Made by a program: the position numbers and the translations under genes. DNA of 64,000 bases from the NCBI GenBank assembly GCA_002778195.1, contig PCDI01000001.1, positions 1,205,790 through 1,269,789 of the forward strand. Direction: 5' to 3'. How positions within the stretch are numbered: position 1 is the stretch's first letter; every line of letters starts with the position of its first letter. This document shows, piece by piece, positions 1-10,609 of this stretch. The notes under the pieces were generated by a model. It was not told where the DNA came from, did not search any database, and worked only from the letters and a program-made list of their open reading frames with translations. This stretch comes from Raffaelea ambrosiae. Taxonomy: Eukaryota > Ascomycota > Sordariomycetes > Ophiostomatales > Ophiostomataceae.

Positions 1-1799
1 CCTTCTCAACTGTATCCCAAGAGATGAGCTGGGCGACTTGCCGGATGCCTGCCATCTCAACGTCGGGAAGCATGAACAAGAAGCCGGCCGCCAGGTTGGC
101 CAAGGCCCTATCCATTGTGGTGCTGTGCGGTTCCGAGTCGTTGGCCACTACTTCATGAAGGGGGTGGCCGTAGAGGCTCTGCAGCGTTTCCTGGACGGCT
201 ATCACGGTGAGGTAGGGATCGTCCAAGTTGATTCGCGAGACCATGATCGGATGACCGAACGGACCATGATGCATGGCGCCCAGGTCGTTGCGCAGAACCT
301 GTGCAATCATGTAGCTCTGCGAAAGCACCAAGCGGTGGCCGAAGAACGGGAAGGTGGGCGAATCCGGATTAGAAGCAGAGGCAGCTGGCAGGCGCAAAAG
401 TAGATGACAGTCTGCAGTCTGGTAGTTTCCAAACAGGCCCTGCACTTCCTGCTGAAAGCCACGAACAACCTGATAGTTGATGTTGTGCGTACCGTCTCTG
501 CCATACGTCGTGTCTCCATTGCGGCCAACAGCCATTCCGTTGCCCGGGAAGCCATGAGGGGGCGGAGGCGGCGGTGACAGCAGAGCCGGCAGGGCATCAT
601 TGCGCGGGGGTATGCTGCCGTTGGGTCCCGGAACGGGAAACGGCCCCGCGTGGTGCTGGCCGTAGTTTCCGTCCACCGTGTCGGGTGAGTGAGAGCCGTG
701 GTAGCTGCCGGGGGAGCTAGGCGGGAAAGGTTGTGGGCCAGGAACCGGCGTAGGCGCGTAGCCGTTGATGGTGCCGTGCATGGGCATGACCGGAGGCGGC
801 CCTGACCATTCTCCGATACCCATGGCTGGGTTGTACGGCATGAACGGCGGGCCGCCCATCAGACCCGGAGGAGGAGGCAGGTGGATACGACCATTCGGGG
901 CCGGTGATGGGGTGTTTGATCCGTGGAATGCGCCAAATGTGATGCTGCCGGCGCTGGGATGCGCATGGTGATGGGGGGGATGCTGCGGATTGAAGGCTGG
1001 TCTCGACGGAGGTCCGACGCCGCCGCCACCGCCGTTGCTGTGAGGAGGGAAGACGAATTCGGGAATGGCAGCTGCGCCGTTGGGAGGCAGGCCACCAGAA
1101 GGAGGAGCAGAAGAGACACCATCTGTGGAGTAAGTTATTAGTATGGCAGAAAACGAAGCACGAAGATGGCTGCAATGTGAGTGACTGACTTTGCTGAGGA
1201 CGCTGGCTGAAAACAGCCCCAATCTTTTCCGGGGTGGGAGCCATGTTGCGGGGACCTCCAGGGATCGAAGCTGCAGGGGACGCTGCTCCCAGAACCTTCT
1301 TGGCTGTATCCACAGAGACCACCTCCTTTGCCTGGGCTGTGACCGCTGGCGTGGATGCGGACGGTGTGCTCGTGGAGGTCACATCGCCTTCCGAGGGCGG
1401 AGGAGTGAGTTCTGTGCGGGCCACAGCCTCCGGCTTCGGCTTGGGGCTTGGAGTTGTCTTTGTGTTGTCCGTCTCGGCATGAGCATGGTGATGCTTCTTG
1501 TGGTGATGTTTCTTGTGTTTGTCCTGCTTGTCCTGCTTTTCTTGCTTCTCCTGCTGCTGTTGCTTCTCCTGCTGCTGTTGCTTCTGCTGCTGTTGCTTCT
1601 CCTGCTGCTGTTTCTTCTCCTGCTGCTGCTGCTGCTCTTGTTCCCGGCGCTGTTTCTGTTCTCTCTGCTGTCGCTGCTGCTGCTGCTTCTGGACGAGGGG
1701 CAGGGGGATGACAGGCACAACGATGGGTCTGGCGCTGTTCTGCGGTTGATTGCCGCCGGCCGTCTTCGAAACGGCCGGCATGGGAGCGTTCGGCGCCAT
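1..1799 (-). CDS. BTB/POZ-like domain protein with Gln/Lys/His-rich N-terminus (3' end outside window)
   Basis: The ATG is at 1799. One intron spans 1123-1189 (donor GTCAGT, branch TACTAATAAC, acceptor CACAG); splicing keeps the frame and the reading stays open to base 1, so the C-terminus lies outside the window. Residues ~38-95 are almost pure Gln/Lys/Glu, followed by a Lys/His run (HKKHHHKKHHH) and a Pro/Ser/Thr-rich part. After the intron comes a long Pro/Gly/His-rich segment. From about base 430 downward a folded part resembles a BTB/POZ core: TADCHLLLRLP, then FFGHRLVLSQSYMIAQVL. BTB domains mediate dimerisation and cullin or chromatin partnering, but the function here is unknown. The plus-strand poly-Leu ORF opposite the Gln tract is a shadow. 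Confidence 0.75.
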
Positions 1800-3363
1800 G
1801 GCTGGCGAGAGTGGTGGCGGGAGACAAGAAGCAAACTGCTTTCGTGTTGCTTCTTGTCAGGTATCGTTGGATTTCTTGTCGAGGCGTGCGAAGGAGTATG
1901 TTGTGTCGATGTAGAGATCGGTGGCAGGGGAGGAAAGGGGGGAAGGATTGAGAAAAAGAAGATGAAAACTGGATTTCGGTCGCTTCTTGTCAGCAGATTG
2001 TGGCGAGTAAGAGAAGACAAAAGTCAGACATAGGTGAAGGTAAGGTAAAAGCAAGGTGAAGAAAACCGTGCAGGGAGAAAGAGCAGTGGGTGGGTCGCTT
2101 CAGCCTCGGCGCATCTTTGGATCGTTGCCTTTTTCCCAGAATCCGCGTCTTCAGACTGGGCTCCGAAATGACTCCGATCTTGGAAAGCGAAAGGTGCACA
2201 GATGAGATGCAAGCGGCGTGTCGTCAGAAACCACCGTGTGAGATGATGCGCGACGGTAGACGGAAGAACGGAAAGGGCTGGGCGAAGAAGGAAAGGGAGA
2301 TGGGGACAAAGAGAAGGGTCATGGGAGTAGCTTGGGGACAGTAGGTTGGCAAGATGAGGAGGAAGTGACGTCGACGTGATAACAAAAGAAAATGAAAAAT
2401 TGTGACAAGGCAAATAAAAGAGGGCGGAACACAAGAAAAGCCAAGACACACTCACAAGGCAACGCTGTCAAACAAGCAAACACAAAACAGCTGCCTTCTG
2501 GCCCGAAAGCAAGACCATGGGCAGTAAGGAGCTGAAACAAAGCGACGACGACGAGGAGGGACAGCAAACGCGCGCCTGGCCTTCAGTCTCGTGGTTGAGG
2601 GAGAGCAAGATGAGGAAAAGAGAAGGAGGAGGCGAAGGGAAGAAAGAGACAGAGAGAAAGAAAGAAAGAAAGAAAGAAAAATTAATGAGTGGACGCGGAG
2701 TTGCGACTGGGCCAAGGCAAACGCAAGCTTGAGAAGGAGCGAACGAGGAGAAAGGCGAAGGAGAGAGTGAGCAACCCAGAGTCGCCGGGGTCTCTGCAGG
2801 TCGCTTGGCAATTGGATGTTTTCTGACCCCATCCCTTTCGCTATTTTTTTTCTGGGGCCCAGGCCAATGGCAGACCGAAGATTCTGGAGCTCCAAACACG
2901 GTCACGTGGCGGGGTTCAACGGCGTAAGTCACGCTTACAGTCACGTGAGAGACAAACCTGGCCTCGCTTACACCACCCATGCATCACCGGCGATGCTACG
3001 CCCAGAAGTAGAAACAAAACAAAGTACATTTTCCACGTTGCAGTCGATCTCGTCTATTTTTTCGTCCACTAGACGGAGATGAGGGCTTTTAGACGCTCAG
3101 ACAAAAACTCAGATTCTCTTGTGTTTGTTGTTCCTGTGAAGGCAGCCCGGTGAGTCAGGCGGAGAGCTGGCCTCAAAATACAAGGCTAACCCCCCTGGCC
3201 AGCCTAATGAAAGGTGCTGTTGTTGGCAGTACAGTTGATCCTTGTTGAAATATGGATCGTTATTTCGTAGCATAAAGACATAAAGATCCTCCCTCAAGCT
3301 GTGTACATCAGTTACCCTACAGCACAACACTCTACATGCGCAACGTACACGGAAACGGAGATC
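1800..3363. promoter_or_regulatory. Intergenic region upstream of the BTB-like gene and the E2 pseudogene
   Basis: No gene is supported. The minus-strand view is CT-rich, typical of a fungal leader for the gene ending at base 1. A GAAA microsatellite lies near 2657-2680. Two CACGTG palindromes (2903-2908 and 2942-2947) sit 39 bp apart and could bind bHLH factors; that is inference only. Confidence 0.4.
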
Positions 3364-3953
3364 ATGGCTTCCGACGAAGACGCTCAGAAAAGGGTTTCGG
3401 ATCGCCTCTCCAAGAAGCGCATCCTCCACGACATTTCCGAGCTCTGCTAGAAGCCGTACCCCGACATCCAGCTGATTCCCAACGAGACAGACATCTCCTG
3501 CCGGACACGGAAGTCTATGGACAGCTTTACCTGACGATGACGCTCGACGGGTTTCCGAACCGTCCTCCGGAGATCCACATGGACTCGAGGAATATACTGC
3601 ACCCCAACATCTTTGACAAATGCATATGCGCCTCGATTCTCAAAACCGAGGAGGGCTACACACCGGCCTACTCGCTCAAGTCGATCGCCATCCAGATGCT
3701 CTCGTTCTTCTCCAGCCGCTCCATCGAGCAATCTCATGGAGACCAGTCGCTGCATTTGACATCGTATGCCAGCGGTGGCACGTACAGCCTGCTCCAGAGT
3801 TCACGTATGTCATGCACGTGCGCCCAATGTGGCACCCGGAAAAGCGGCAGCGGAGCCAAAGAGATCACCGTTCCTCGGGTTCCTCGGGGACCGGTGCCGG
3901 GAAACATACCCGTCGACGCCGAAAAGCAAGCGCTCACGCCGACGAGCCGCTAA
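3364..3953 (+). pseudogene. Ubiquitin-conjugating enzyme (E2, UBC fold) pseudogene
   Basis: The ATG at 3364 opens a UBC-like N-terminus (KKRILHDISELC), which is stopped by an in-frame TAG at 3448-3450. The same frame continues with KPYPDIQLIPNETDIS. Near 3500 the homology jumps frame to PDTEVYGQLYLTMTLDGFP, so the short W...V..GP strand of E2s is missing: a small deletion plus frameshift. The rest of the fold is clear: PPEIHMDSRNILHPNIFD, CICASILKTEEGYTPAYSL (active-site region CIC.SIL) and an ILSFFSS-like helix, then a Cys-pair tail (CTCAQCG). An intact protein would charge ubiquitin and pass it to E3 partners. The frameshift cannot be repaired by any intron I can see, so the copy is probably dead. 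Confidence 0.75.
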
Positions 3954-4792
3954 GAAGACGTTGCTGCGGTCCATGGGCTCGTCTCCGCCGGCCACCGTGC
4001 CCTGTATGTTCATTCATTTGTTGGGCCATTCTTCTGAGAAGTGGTCTATGTTTTGTTTAGCCAGATTTAGTAGATCCCCCCCCCGATGTATGAATGAACT
4101 GTCTGTAAGAAAACTCGCTTTTTCCGTCTCCACCTGCAATGCACATAAATTCATCAATAAAGACGACAGCCAGCGCATGCATTTGCATATGCACGGCCTC
4201 GAATCGAGGCATGGCTGCAGCTAGTATCAGTGACTCTATCGGGCATAGACAAGTCTGAATTTCGAAGCCCTGTTCCCGCATCCTGCATTCATTATTTCGT
4301 TCTCTGTCTGGCCAACCCCTTTTCATGTTCTCGTTTTAGTTCTATTTTCTGTTTTTATTTCTCTCTTATCCCCCCCCGGCGCCGGCAGCGGCAGCGGAGG
4401 AAGGCAGCCACAATCACCGGACAACCAGTGGTGCTTCCTAGCGTCGTCTGCCGGTTGGCTGCGGCCAAGGGCCCTGGGATCCGCATCGGCTCCTTCCTCG
4501 CGGCCGGCTACACCATGGTCACCAGCAGCCCGGGCGGCAGCTGCACCAGCCACAGCAGCCGTGGTGGTTTGGGTGTGGTGATGACGGCAGCGTCCGGCGC
4601 TGCCACGGAATGGATCTACGACGGCCTGGCCTGGTTGTCTTCTGGAGAGTGGTTTAATTTATTTTTTTTTCTTTTTCAGACACGGACCGCTATTTGTATG
4701 TTGTGGTACACAGGATTGGGATGAAGCACAAAAAAAAAGGCATTCCACCTGACAGGGTACGCTACTCAAAACAGCAAGTTTGAAGCTCCCTT
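3954..4792. other. Intergenic region, no supported gene
   Basis: Lies between the E2 pseudogene and the 3' end of the NmrA-like gene. A plus-strand open stretch at 4230-4724 has no recognisable domain, and its opposite strand is equally open. I see no splice logic or motif in it. Confidence 0.4.
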
Positions 4793-5884
4793 TTATTTTG
4801 TACTCCCTCCTTGTGCGTGCCGTTCACGTTGTTCTATTTTGCCCTCCTCTTCCGCCTTCCACTCTTGTGCCTTCTTGCGCACAAACGTCTCGTAGCTCTC
4901 CGGGGCTTTGCCCAGCAGAGCCAGCTGCTCCTCGTACTCGGCGTCGTCCATGCCGAATCCGTCGGCCTCAAAGTGCGCAAACATGAGCGCCACGTCCCGC
5001 GCCCAAACGACGCCCAGCGTATCGCGCCAGCTGTTCTCCAAGGCGGCCAGCCCGGCGGCATCGCTCGCCCGGAAGGCAATTTGGGTTCCGAGCGCCTCCG
5101 ACCACAGCCGGGCCACGTCCGCATTGGTGTACCGCTCCCGGCTGCCAATCATGACCTTCTTGCCGGCCCAGGTCCGGCCGTTGTCCTGCAGGACGCGGGC
5201 CACGGCCAGCGCAATGTCGGCCGGGTCGACGCGGCTGACGCCCTTGGTGCCCAGCGGCTCGTCGAAGATTTGGTCGGCCAGCATGCTCGACTTGCTGCGC
5301 AGGTCGTTGTCGAAGAACAGCGTCGGCCCGATGATGGTCCAGGTGAAGCCGCCGCCGGTGGGGGCTGGCGGCGGCACACCATACCGCAGCTTGGCCTCGA
5401 GAATGTGCTTGACGAGCATGTGTCCGGTGCTGTTGTGGCGCAGCGAGCCGCCCTGGGCAATGGCATCGAGGTCCAGGTGGCCGGCCGCCGATAGGTACAC
5501 GACGTGCTGGACGGTGCCCGCGCGCTGGATGGAGTCGAACAGGTTCAGCGTCACCACTAGCTCGTCGACGCCGGTGAGGCAGATGAAGACGCCCGACACG
5601 GCATGGCGTCGGAGGGTGGACTCCACAAACTGCGGATCCTGGATGTCGCCGTCGACGACATGCACGCGAGAAGAAGAAGAAGAAGAAGAAGAGGAGGAGG
5701 AGGAGGATGCATGTTCCTCCAAATAGCGATCGACTTGGGACTGCAGCCGTCGAGGGTCCCGTGTCGGCAGCACCAGGGTGGCCTTGGACTCCTGTGACAG
5801 CAGAAGCGGGACGAGACGCTGGCCAATGTGACCAGACGCCGCCGTCAGAAAGTAGACCGGACCGCTTTGGGTAGACATGGCCAT
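4793..5884 (-). CDS. NmrA-like NAD(P)-binding protein (atypical SDR)
   Basis: The chosen start is the ATG at 5884 (MAMSTQSGP), because the upstream codons look like leader; a second ATG at 5878 is also possible. The product is 363 aa without introns. The N-terminal Rossmann strand VYFLTAASGHIGQRLV carries a variant GxxGxxG. Next comes a DGDIQDPQFV segment like the NmrA acidic-strand region, HVVYLSAAG, a long middle loop, and ADIALAVARVL as in NmrA/HSCARG proteins. An insertion of about 13 Ser is encoded by an AGA-type microsatellite at 5669-5706. Family members bind NAD(P) and act as redox-sensing regulators or isoflavone-reductase-like enzymes. The substrate is unknown here; an oxidoreductase role is equally possible. 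Confidence 0.85.
   Translation of the reverse strand: MAMSTQSGPVYFLTAASGHIGQRLVPLLLSQESKATLVLPTRDPRRLQSQVDRYLEEHASSSSSSSSSSSSSRVHVVDGDIQDPQFVESTLRRHAVSGVFICLTGVDELVVTLNLFDSIQRAGTVQHVVYLSAAGHLDLDAIAQGGSLRHNSTGHMLVKHILEAKLRYGVPPPAPTGGGFTWTIIGPTLFFDNDLRSKSSMLADQIFDEPLGTKGVSRVDPADIALAVARVLQDNGRTWAGKKVMIGSRERYTNADVARLWSEALGTQIAFRASDAAGLAALENSWRDTLGVVWARDVALMFAHFEADGFGMDDAEYEEQLALLGKAPESYETFVRKKAQEWKAEEEGKIEQRERHAQGGSTK
5669..5706. repeat. AGA/GGA trinucleotide microsatellite coding a poly-Ser tract
   Basis: Tandem AGA units passing into GGA units, read on the minus strand as consecutive Ser codons inside the NmrA-like gene. The length is probably polymorphic. Confidence 0.9.
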
Positions 5885-6803
5885 GGGTCGGTGTAGACAA
5901 CAAAGGTATGTACAAGTCTGTAGTGTAAGGTGGTTTTCTGGTAGGTATGCAGTACGCACGCCACAGGGGGGTTTCTGTATCTCTCAAAAAACGGGAGTCT
6001 GCGAACGATGAGCAATGCAAAAGTCGATGGAGGTTTTAAAAAGAGACGACCGTCGTAGGTGGTGTAGAGTGCCACATTTATAACATGGACTGGCGAATTC
6101 TGGTGATGTAAAGTCGCTTGGCTTACAAACGGTCTTTAGTGCTGTTCGGTTTTCCACGGAGCCCAAGGAGCTTACATTTCCACGGACTGGGCTTCCACGG
6201 AGCTTTCCCGACTTTCGTCAATTGAAGGGGTTACATTTTTTTTCAAGTCTAATTCTAGCCTTAGTGGTCAGGGTCATAAGCCGCCCTTTTTACGTGTCCC
6301 AAAAAGATCGCTCCCTGTCCTTACGAACATGGACCATTCTGCCATCCGACACCTGTCTGGGTTAATGCTTTTCACTGCTATGGCTGTAATGGCTTCGACC
6401 ATTCCTCCGGGTCTCCCTCCTGTTACTCTCCCAGCCAGAAAAGCTTGATCCTTGTGCAGCAAGCGCGCACAGGGAGGCAAAGAAGTGAACTCTGCTGTTT
6501 GCATGGACTGCCCTTCCAGGTGGATGTGTGCCGTGTGCCTTCCCGTCAGCAACTACGCCTTCTCTGATCAGCTGGCTAGCTGAGCAATTGCTGAGGGGGT
6601 GAAGATTCTCCCGTCTCGAGCAAGCTCTCGCTTGTATTAGAAGGCATACAGTCACGCGAATGGCTTCAAGATACGAGGACAAACAGTTAAATCATCAGCT
6701 CATGCCAAAGTTTGTATTTGAAAGGAACAAAGAACCATGAACCAAGCTTGCCAGCTGCCGACTGCCTTTCTTGGACGTCGACCGGGATGTGCAGATCCAA
6801 AAA
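5885..6803. other. Intergenic region between NmrA-like and Zn2Cys6-SANT genes
   Basis: Holds the NmrA-like promoter (minus strand) and the 3' flank of the next gene. TTCCACGGA occurs three times between about 6150 and 6210. No coding gene is supported. Confidence 0.35.
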
Positions 6804-8246
6804 TCAATGAAAGGTACGAGCCGGCTTCCTCGTCGATTTTGTTATCTTGAGATAGGTATAGTACCGACCCTGAAGGCTGTCGACCGACCGCCCTGGGAAG
6901 AAGTCCCCAATTTGCTCCCACCGTAGTCCTTTGTTTTCCACCAGGTCCTTGAGTAACTGGTCGTCTTCCGGTGTGTACATCGAATCGGGTCCGCGTGGTG
7001 GCGCTGGAGGTGGCATGCCTGCCTGTCCCACTACACTCGGTGTCCTCTCGCCGCTGCCCCCGCCCTCGCTGTTACCCTTGGTGTCGCGCTGCATTATCTG
7101 GGCTGGAAGCCCGGTGTCGGGAAAACTGTAAGAGTAGTGTATTGGTAGTTGCTGCTGTGTCGAAGACGCAACTTGAGAGTACGCTGCTCCTAGAGACGTC
7201 TGCTGTATTGATTCAATGGCCGGCTGCTCTACCTGGGACAAGCCCGGCACAGCGAGATCGAGGCTATCGGGGCGCGGCCTTTTTAAGCTCTGCGGACCTC
7301 CCGGACCGGCTATAGACGGGTAAAGAGGAGTGATAACCGTATGCGGCGACAGGCCTAGCGCACCGTAAGGAGACTGCTCCGGGTGGTGAGACATGGCGTA
7401 CTGCGACGTATAATGGGGATGGTGCTGCTCCGGCGGTTCGTGGAGAGTGGACGTGGCCTGGTGATGGAGCGATGCGCATTGGTGATGTGTAGTGACGCAG
7501 GCTTGTGGCTGTTCGCCAGGGTGCGCGTCCCGGGGAGAGAAATTCACATTGTAGTCGGACACAGAGGACACACGAGCGAGAACCTGTGGTCCGCCGCCGA
7601 CAAAGGCCTGTTGGTTCGTCTGGAATGGTGGTGGTGCATTGTCTGCCGCTACTCCGGTCTCTGGGACGAGGTTGAGTGATGGGTGTGATACGCGGCTGCT
7701 TGGGGGGGCAGTGCTCTGTCCATCGGCCGTGCCGATGACGGTAGCAGCAGCTGCGGCGGCATCTGTGCTGCCTACGGCCTGGAAGATATCATTCAGGCGC
7801 TGTGTGTGCTCCTCAAGCAGGGTCTCGATGTGGTTCAGTTGTTCGACGATGGCTTCGTTGGAGGCAGGAGACTCGACCCTGAACGATAGGGGAAAATAAG
7901 AGTTAGTGGGAAGAAAAGGACGAACCGAGGCGTGGCCCTGGCTTTGTGAATAGCCTCAGTAAGTCACGCTCGACAAGAAGCTGTATCTTACCGCTTGATA
8001 GGTGGGTACCGACAGTCGGCATTGAACTCGCGGCAGGCGCTGCATGGTCGCTCGCCATCGCATCTCCGCTTTCGAACGCGGCAAAAGTCACAAGCGGAAT
8101 TGCATCCTGTCGGTTGGACGTAGTCAGACGGTCAGTAGAACGAAACAACGGATCAAATGGGAAACCCAGGCATGAGAAGAACATCGCTGGTTGTGACGAT
8201 GGGCCGCAAGTGAAGACAAACGTTCATGAAGTTCCCAGAACACCAT
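6804..8246 (-). CDS. Zn(II)2Cys6 transcription factor with C-terminal Myb/SANT-like domain
   Basis: Three-exon model: 8246-8222, 8106-7992 and 7878-6804, 404 aa. The 7879-7991 intron is strong (donor GTAAGA, branch CACTAAC, acceptor TTCAG). The first intron (donor GTTTGT) is less sure, so the N-terminus is tentative. The zinc cluster falls entirely in the middle exon with the spacing CX2CX6CX5CX2CX6C, starting ACDFCRVRKRRCDG at about residue 13. A short predicted coiled helix follows (EQLNHIETLLEEHTQRL), then a Gln/His/Pro-rich linker. Near the C-terminus is a SANT-like helix set: YTPEDDQLLKDLVENKGL, then WEQIGDFFPGRSVDSLQ. The zinc cluster binds CGG-type sites; the SANT part could bind DNA or chromatin. 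A nuclear regulator is inferred; its targets are unknown. Confidence 0.8.
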
Positions 8247-8803
8247 GATGGACAAAAGTCTTCACCCAGAGACTGGGTTACATGCATGGACTAGGGGGCA
8301 TCACGACGGACCGATAAAGTGGGCGGTCATAACGAAGTTGAGAGAAGGAAGTAATGAAAGAAAGAAAAGAAAAAGCAGGGAAAGAGGGGATGTCTATGGT
8401 CTGGAGAGGGCAAAGGACTTGTCAAACCGAAGACCCGAGGGTGGAAAATTTGTACGGGCAACTGAAAGGGGGGTTTTCTGTCTTACGCTTCCGTGTATTA
8501 TTCATGCTTGGTGAAGGAGCAAGCCAGAGTCAGGAGGCGTGCGTGCGTGGGCCTGGCGTGTGCTTGCTTGTTGTGAAGAAGTAAGGTTTGTTGAGTTGCC
8601 ACAGCACAGAGTATTGCACTGCGTGAGCGACAGACACGGCCACGAATGCGCGCGTACCGTTCGAGATACCTAGACAGTGAAGTATGAGAAAGGTAGCAAT
8701 GGATTGGAATCTCAAGCTTCTCGGATGAGCAGCGGTCGTGTGACGTTGAGAACTTGTTGAGAACTTGACAGAAAGGAGGAGCAGCCACAGGCTGTAAGCA
8801 GGG

Positions 8804-8850
<47 letters not shown>

Positions 8851-9329
8851 GAAAAGGAATTGGGGGTCCAGTGGTCTAATATAACCTGCGGAGCGGGCTT
8901 TGCCTGTATGGGAACAACAGAGAATGTCGGTCCTTATCAGTCTGGTACTTTGCCTTGAGCTCGAACAGATGGAGTTGGAGGTACCGTCTTCAGGCGGTAG
9001 GCACCGCCGTGATAGGTAGCATGGCCAGCAAGGCCTAGGCGAGAACCGGGGTAAAAAAGAGAGTTCACCCTGTACTAATGCAATCTTGAAGAACCCCTGC
9101 CAGAAGCCTCCCTCGCCCGACTGTCGATTTTGGTCTAAGAGCCCTGTCTGGTTAGAAGCGGCATTAAGAGTGCAAGTATAGTGACCAAAGAAGTACAAGA
9201 AGCAGGGGGGGTGGTAGGTTGCGAGTAGTCGGCGAGGAGCTGCATGCAGTGTTGCGACAATTCTTGGCAGGTGAGTTCCGCTGCGCAATACCAAAGGACC
9301 GCATACAACTGCTCGAGGCCTAAATCTTT
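8247..9329. other. Intergenic region with GA microsatellite
   Basis: Upstream flank of the Zn2Cys6-SANT gene. A GA dinucleotide repeat lies at about 8811-8838. Open stretches on both strands (for example 8530-9294 minus) are low-complexity translations of the repeat and are not supported as genes. Confidence 0.4.
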
Positions 9330-10480
9330 ACATGCTTGGATATACACCGCCCCTAAGTCTTCTGTTAATTATCTTTTATACGTCTTAAATAATTTTAACC
9401 TAGCTAGGGCCGTTTGACTTGTTTTATTTGTATTGGTTTCGTATTTCACCACCGGGAAGTATATCTTATTAAACCTATACCGCAATTTATCTTTTCAAAG
9501 GAAATATAATTATAAATAAAAGCGGTGAAACTAGTAAGTTATATTCTGATATAAAAAGGGTAGTATAATTAAATATATCTCGGTTAATATATATATATAT
9601 ATACTTGTTTTTTTATATAAACAGTCTGCGTATTTACTCAACCTTTCCCAACAGTATTAAACATTCAAGTGTTTCTTATACACAGCTATTATCCTCGCGT
9701 CCCTGTTCTTCTCAACCCCAATATTACGCCGCGTATGATATGTATCCTTTATTTAACGCGACTTGTTCTTCCCCTCGTTTCTATTACTTTCTATCTACCT
9801 TTACTCCGTTCTTGTCAACATAAACCTAATTCAATCATAAGAAACTGCTGGGTTAATCGTTGAATTTTCCCTAGCTATGATTTCCAACTCCATTGGTTTC
9901 TCAAGATTCTACATGTTAATTCAGCTTCCCCGGCATCTACTTAACGATATACTAGCTTTAAGATAGGCCCACCCGCACCGTTCTGGGCTAGAGTTCGTAC
10001 AGTTAAGCGCCAGCATTACACCCCAGATTATATTCTTTGTCTTAGCTACGAAGCATAGAGACAAAATGTGGTTGCTTCGGTTATTATACTAAATAATTAC
10101 TAAAAGCATAGTAGTAAAAGTAAACACCCCGTTCTTTTATAAAGACTTATCTAACTGTTAACAGTGCCTCTAATATATCAGCGCTTTATGCTTAATGTAA
10201 AAGGCTTTCACGCCTATGCTTCTGTTGACTTGTTTAACAGTGGTGCTAGTGCTTTTTGTGATTAGACGTCTTGTTTAGACGCGAGCACCCCTCGCGGAAA
10301 GATTTCTCTCGCCTCTTCCTTTTGCGGTATACAGACTTTGGGTCGTCTGGGATTGGGCAACACTCATATAAGAATTATCGGGTACTCCGACTACGCTACG
10401 GCTGAAGCTCATAGCTGCCACCGTAGCATTCGGACTCACTGTGTTCGTCCTACTACCTTTGATTTTATAAAATGCTGTAA
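9330..10480. other. AT-rich, gene-free block (possible RIP-degraded repeat)
   Basis: Composition changes visibly near 9340 to TA/TAA-rich sequence, including a TATATATA run near 9586-9602, and returns toward normal by about 10460. Stop codons are dense in all frames. This is how RIP-mutated transposon remnants look in Pezizomycotina, but no transposase or terminal repeat could be read. An imperfect inverted repeat (CTACGG...CCGTAG) lies around 10385-10440. Confidence 0.5.
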
Positions 10481-10609
10481 CTATGATTTACGAAAGTAAA
10501 AGATCGAGAAAAGGAAAGAAACTGGAAACACAGAAGAGAATAGAAAGCAAATATGATGTCTGGTTGTAAACCACGCTCCTCGCCCACTCCGATCCGTAAA
10601 GTGAGTGAG

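Noticed and set aside
1191..2033. 280-codon plus-strand ORF rich in Leu
   Set aside because: It is the reverse complement of the CAG/CAA-rich Gln tract of the minus-strand BTB-like gene; no motif and no independent start context.
4968..6020. 350-codon minus-strand ORF over the NmrA-like gene
   Set aside because: An Arg/Pro/Gly-rich out-of-frame shadow of a GC-rich gene; the NmrA motifs are in the other frame.
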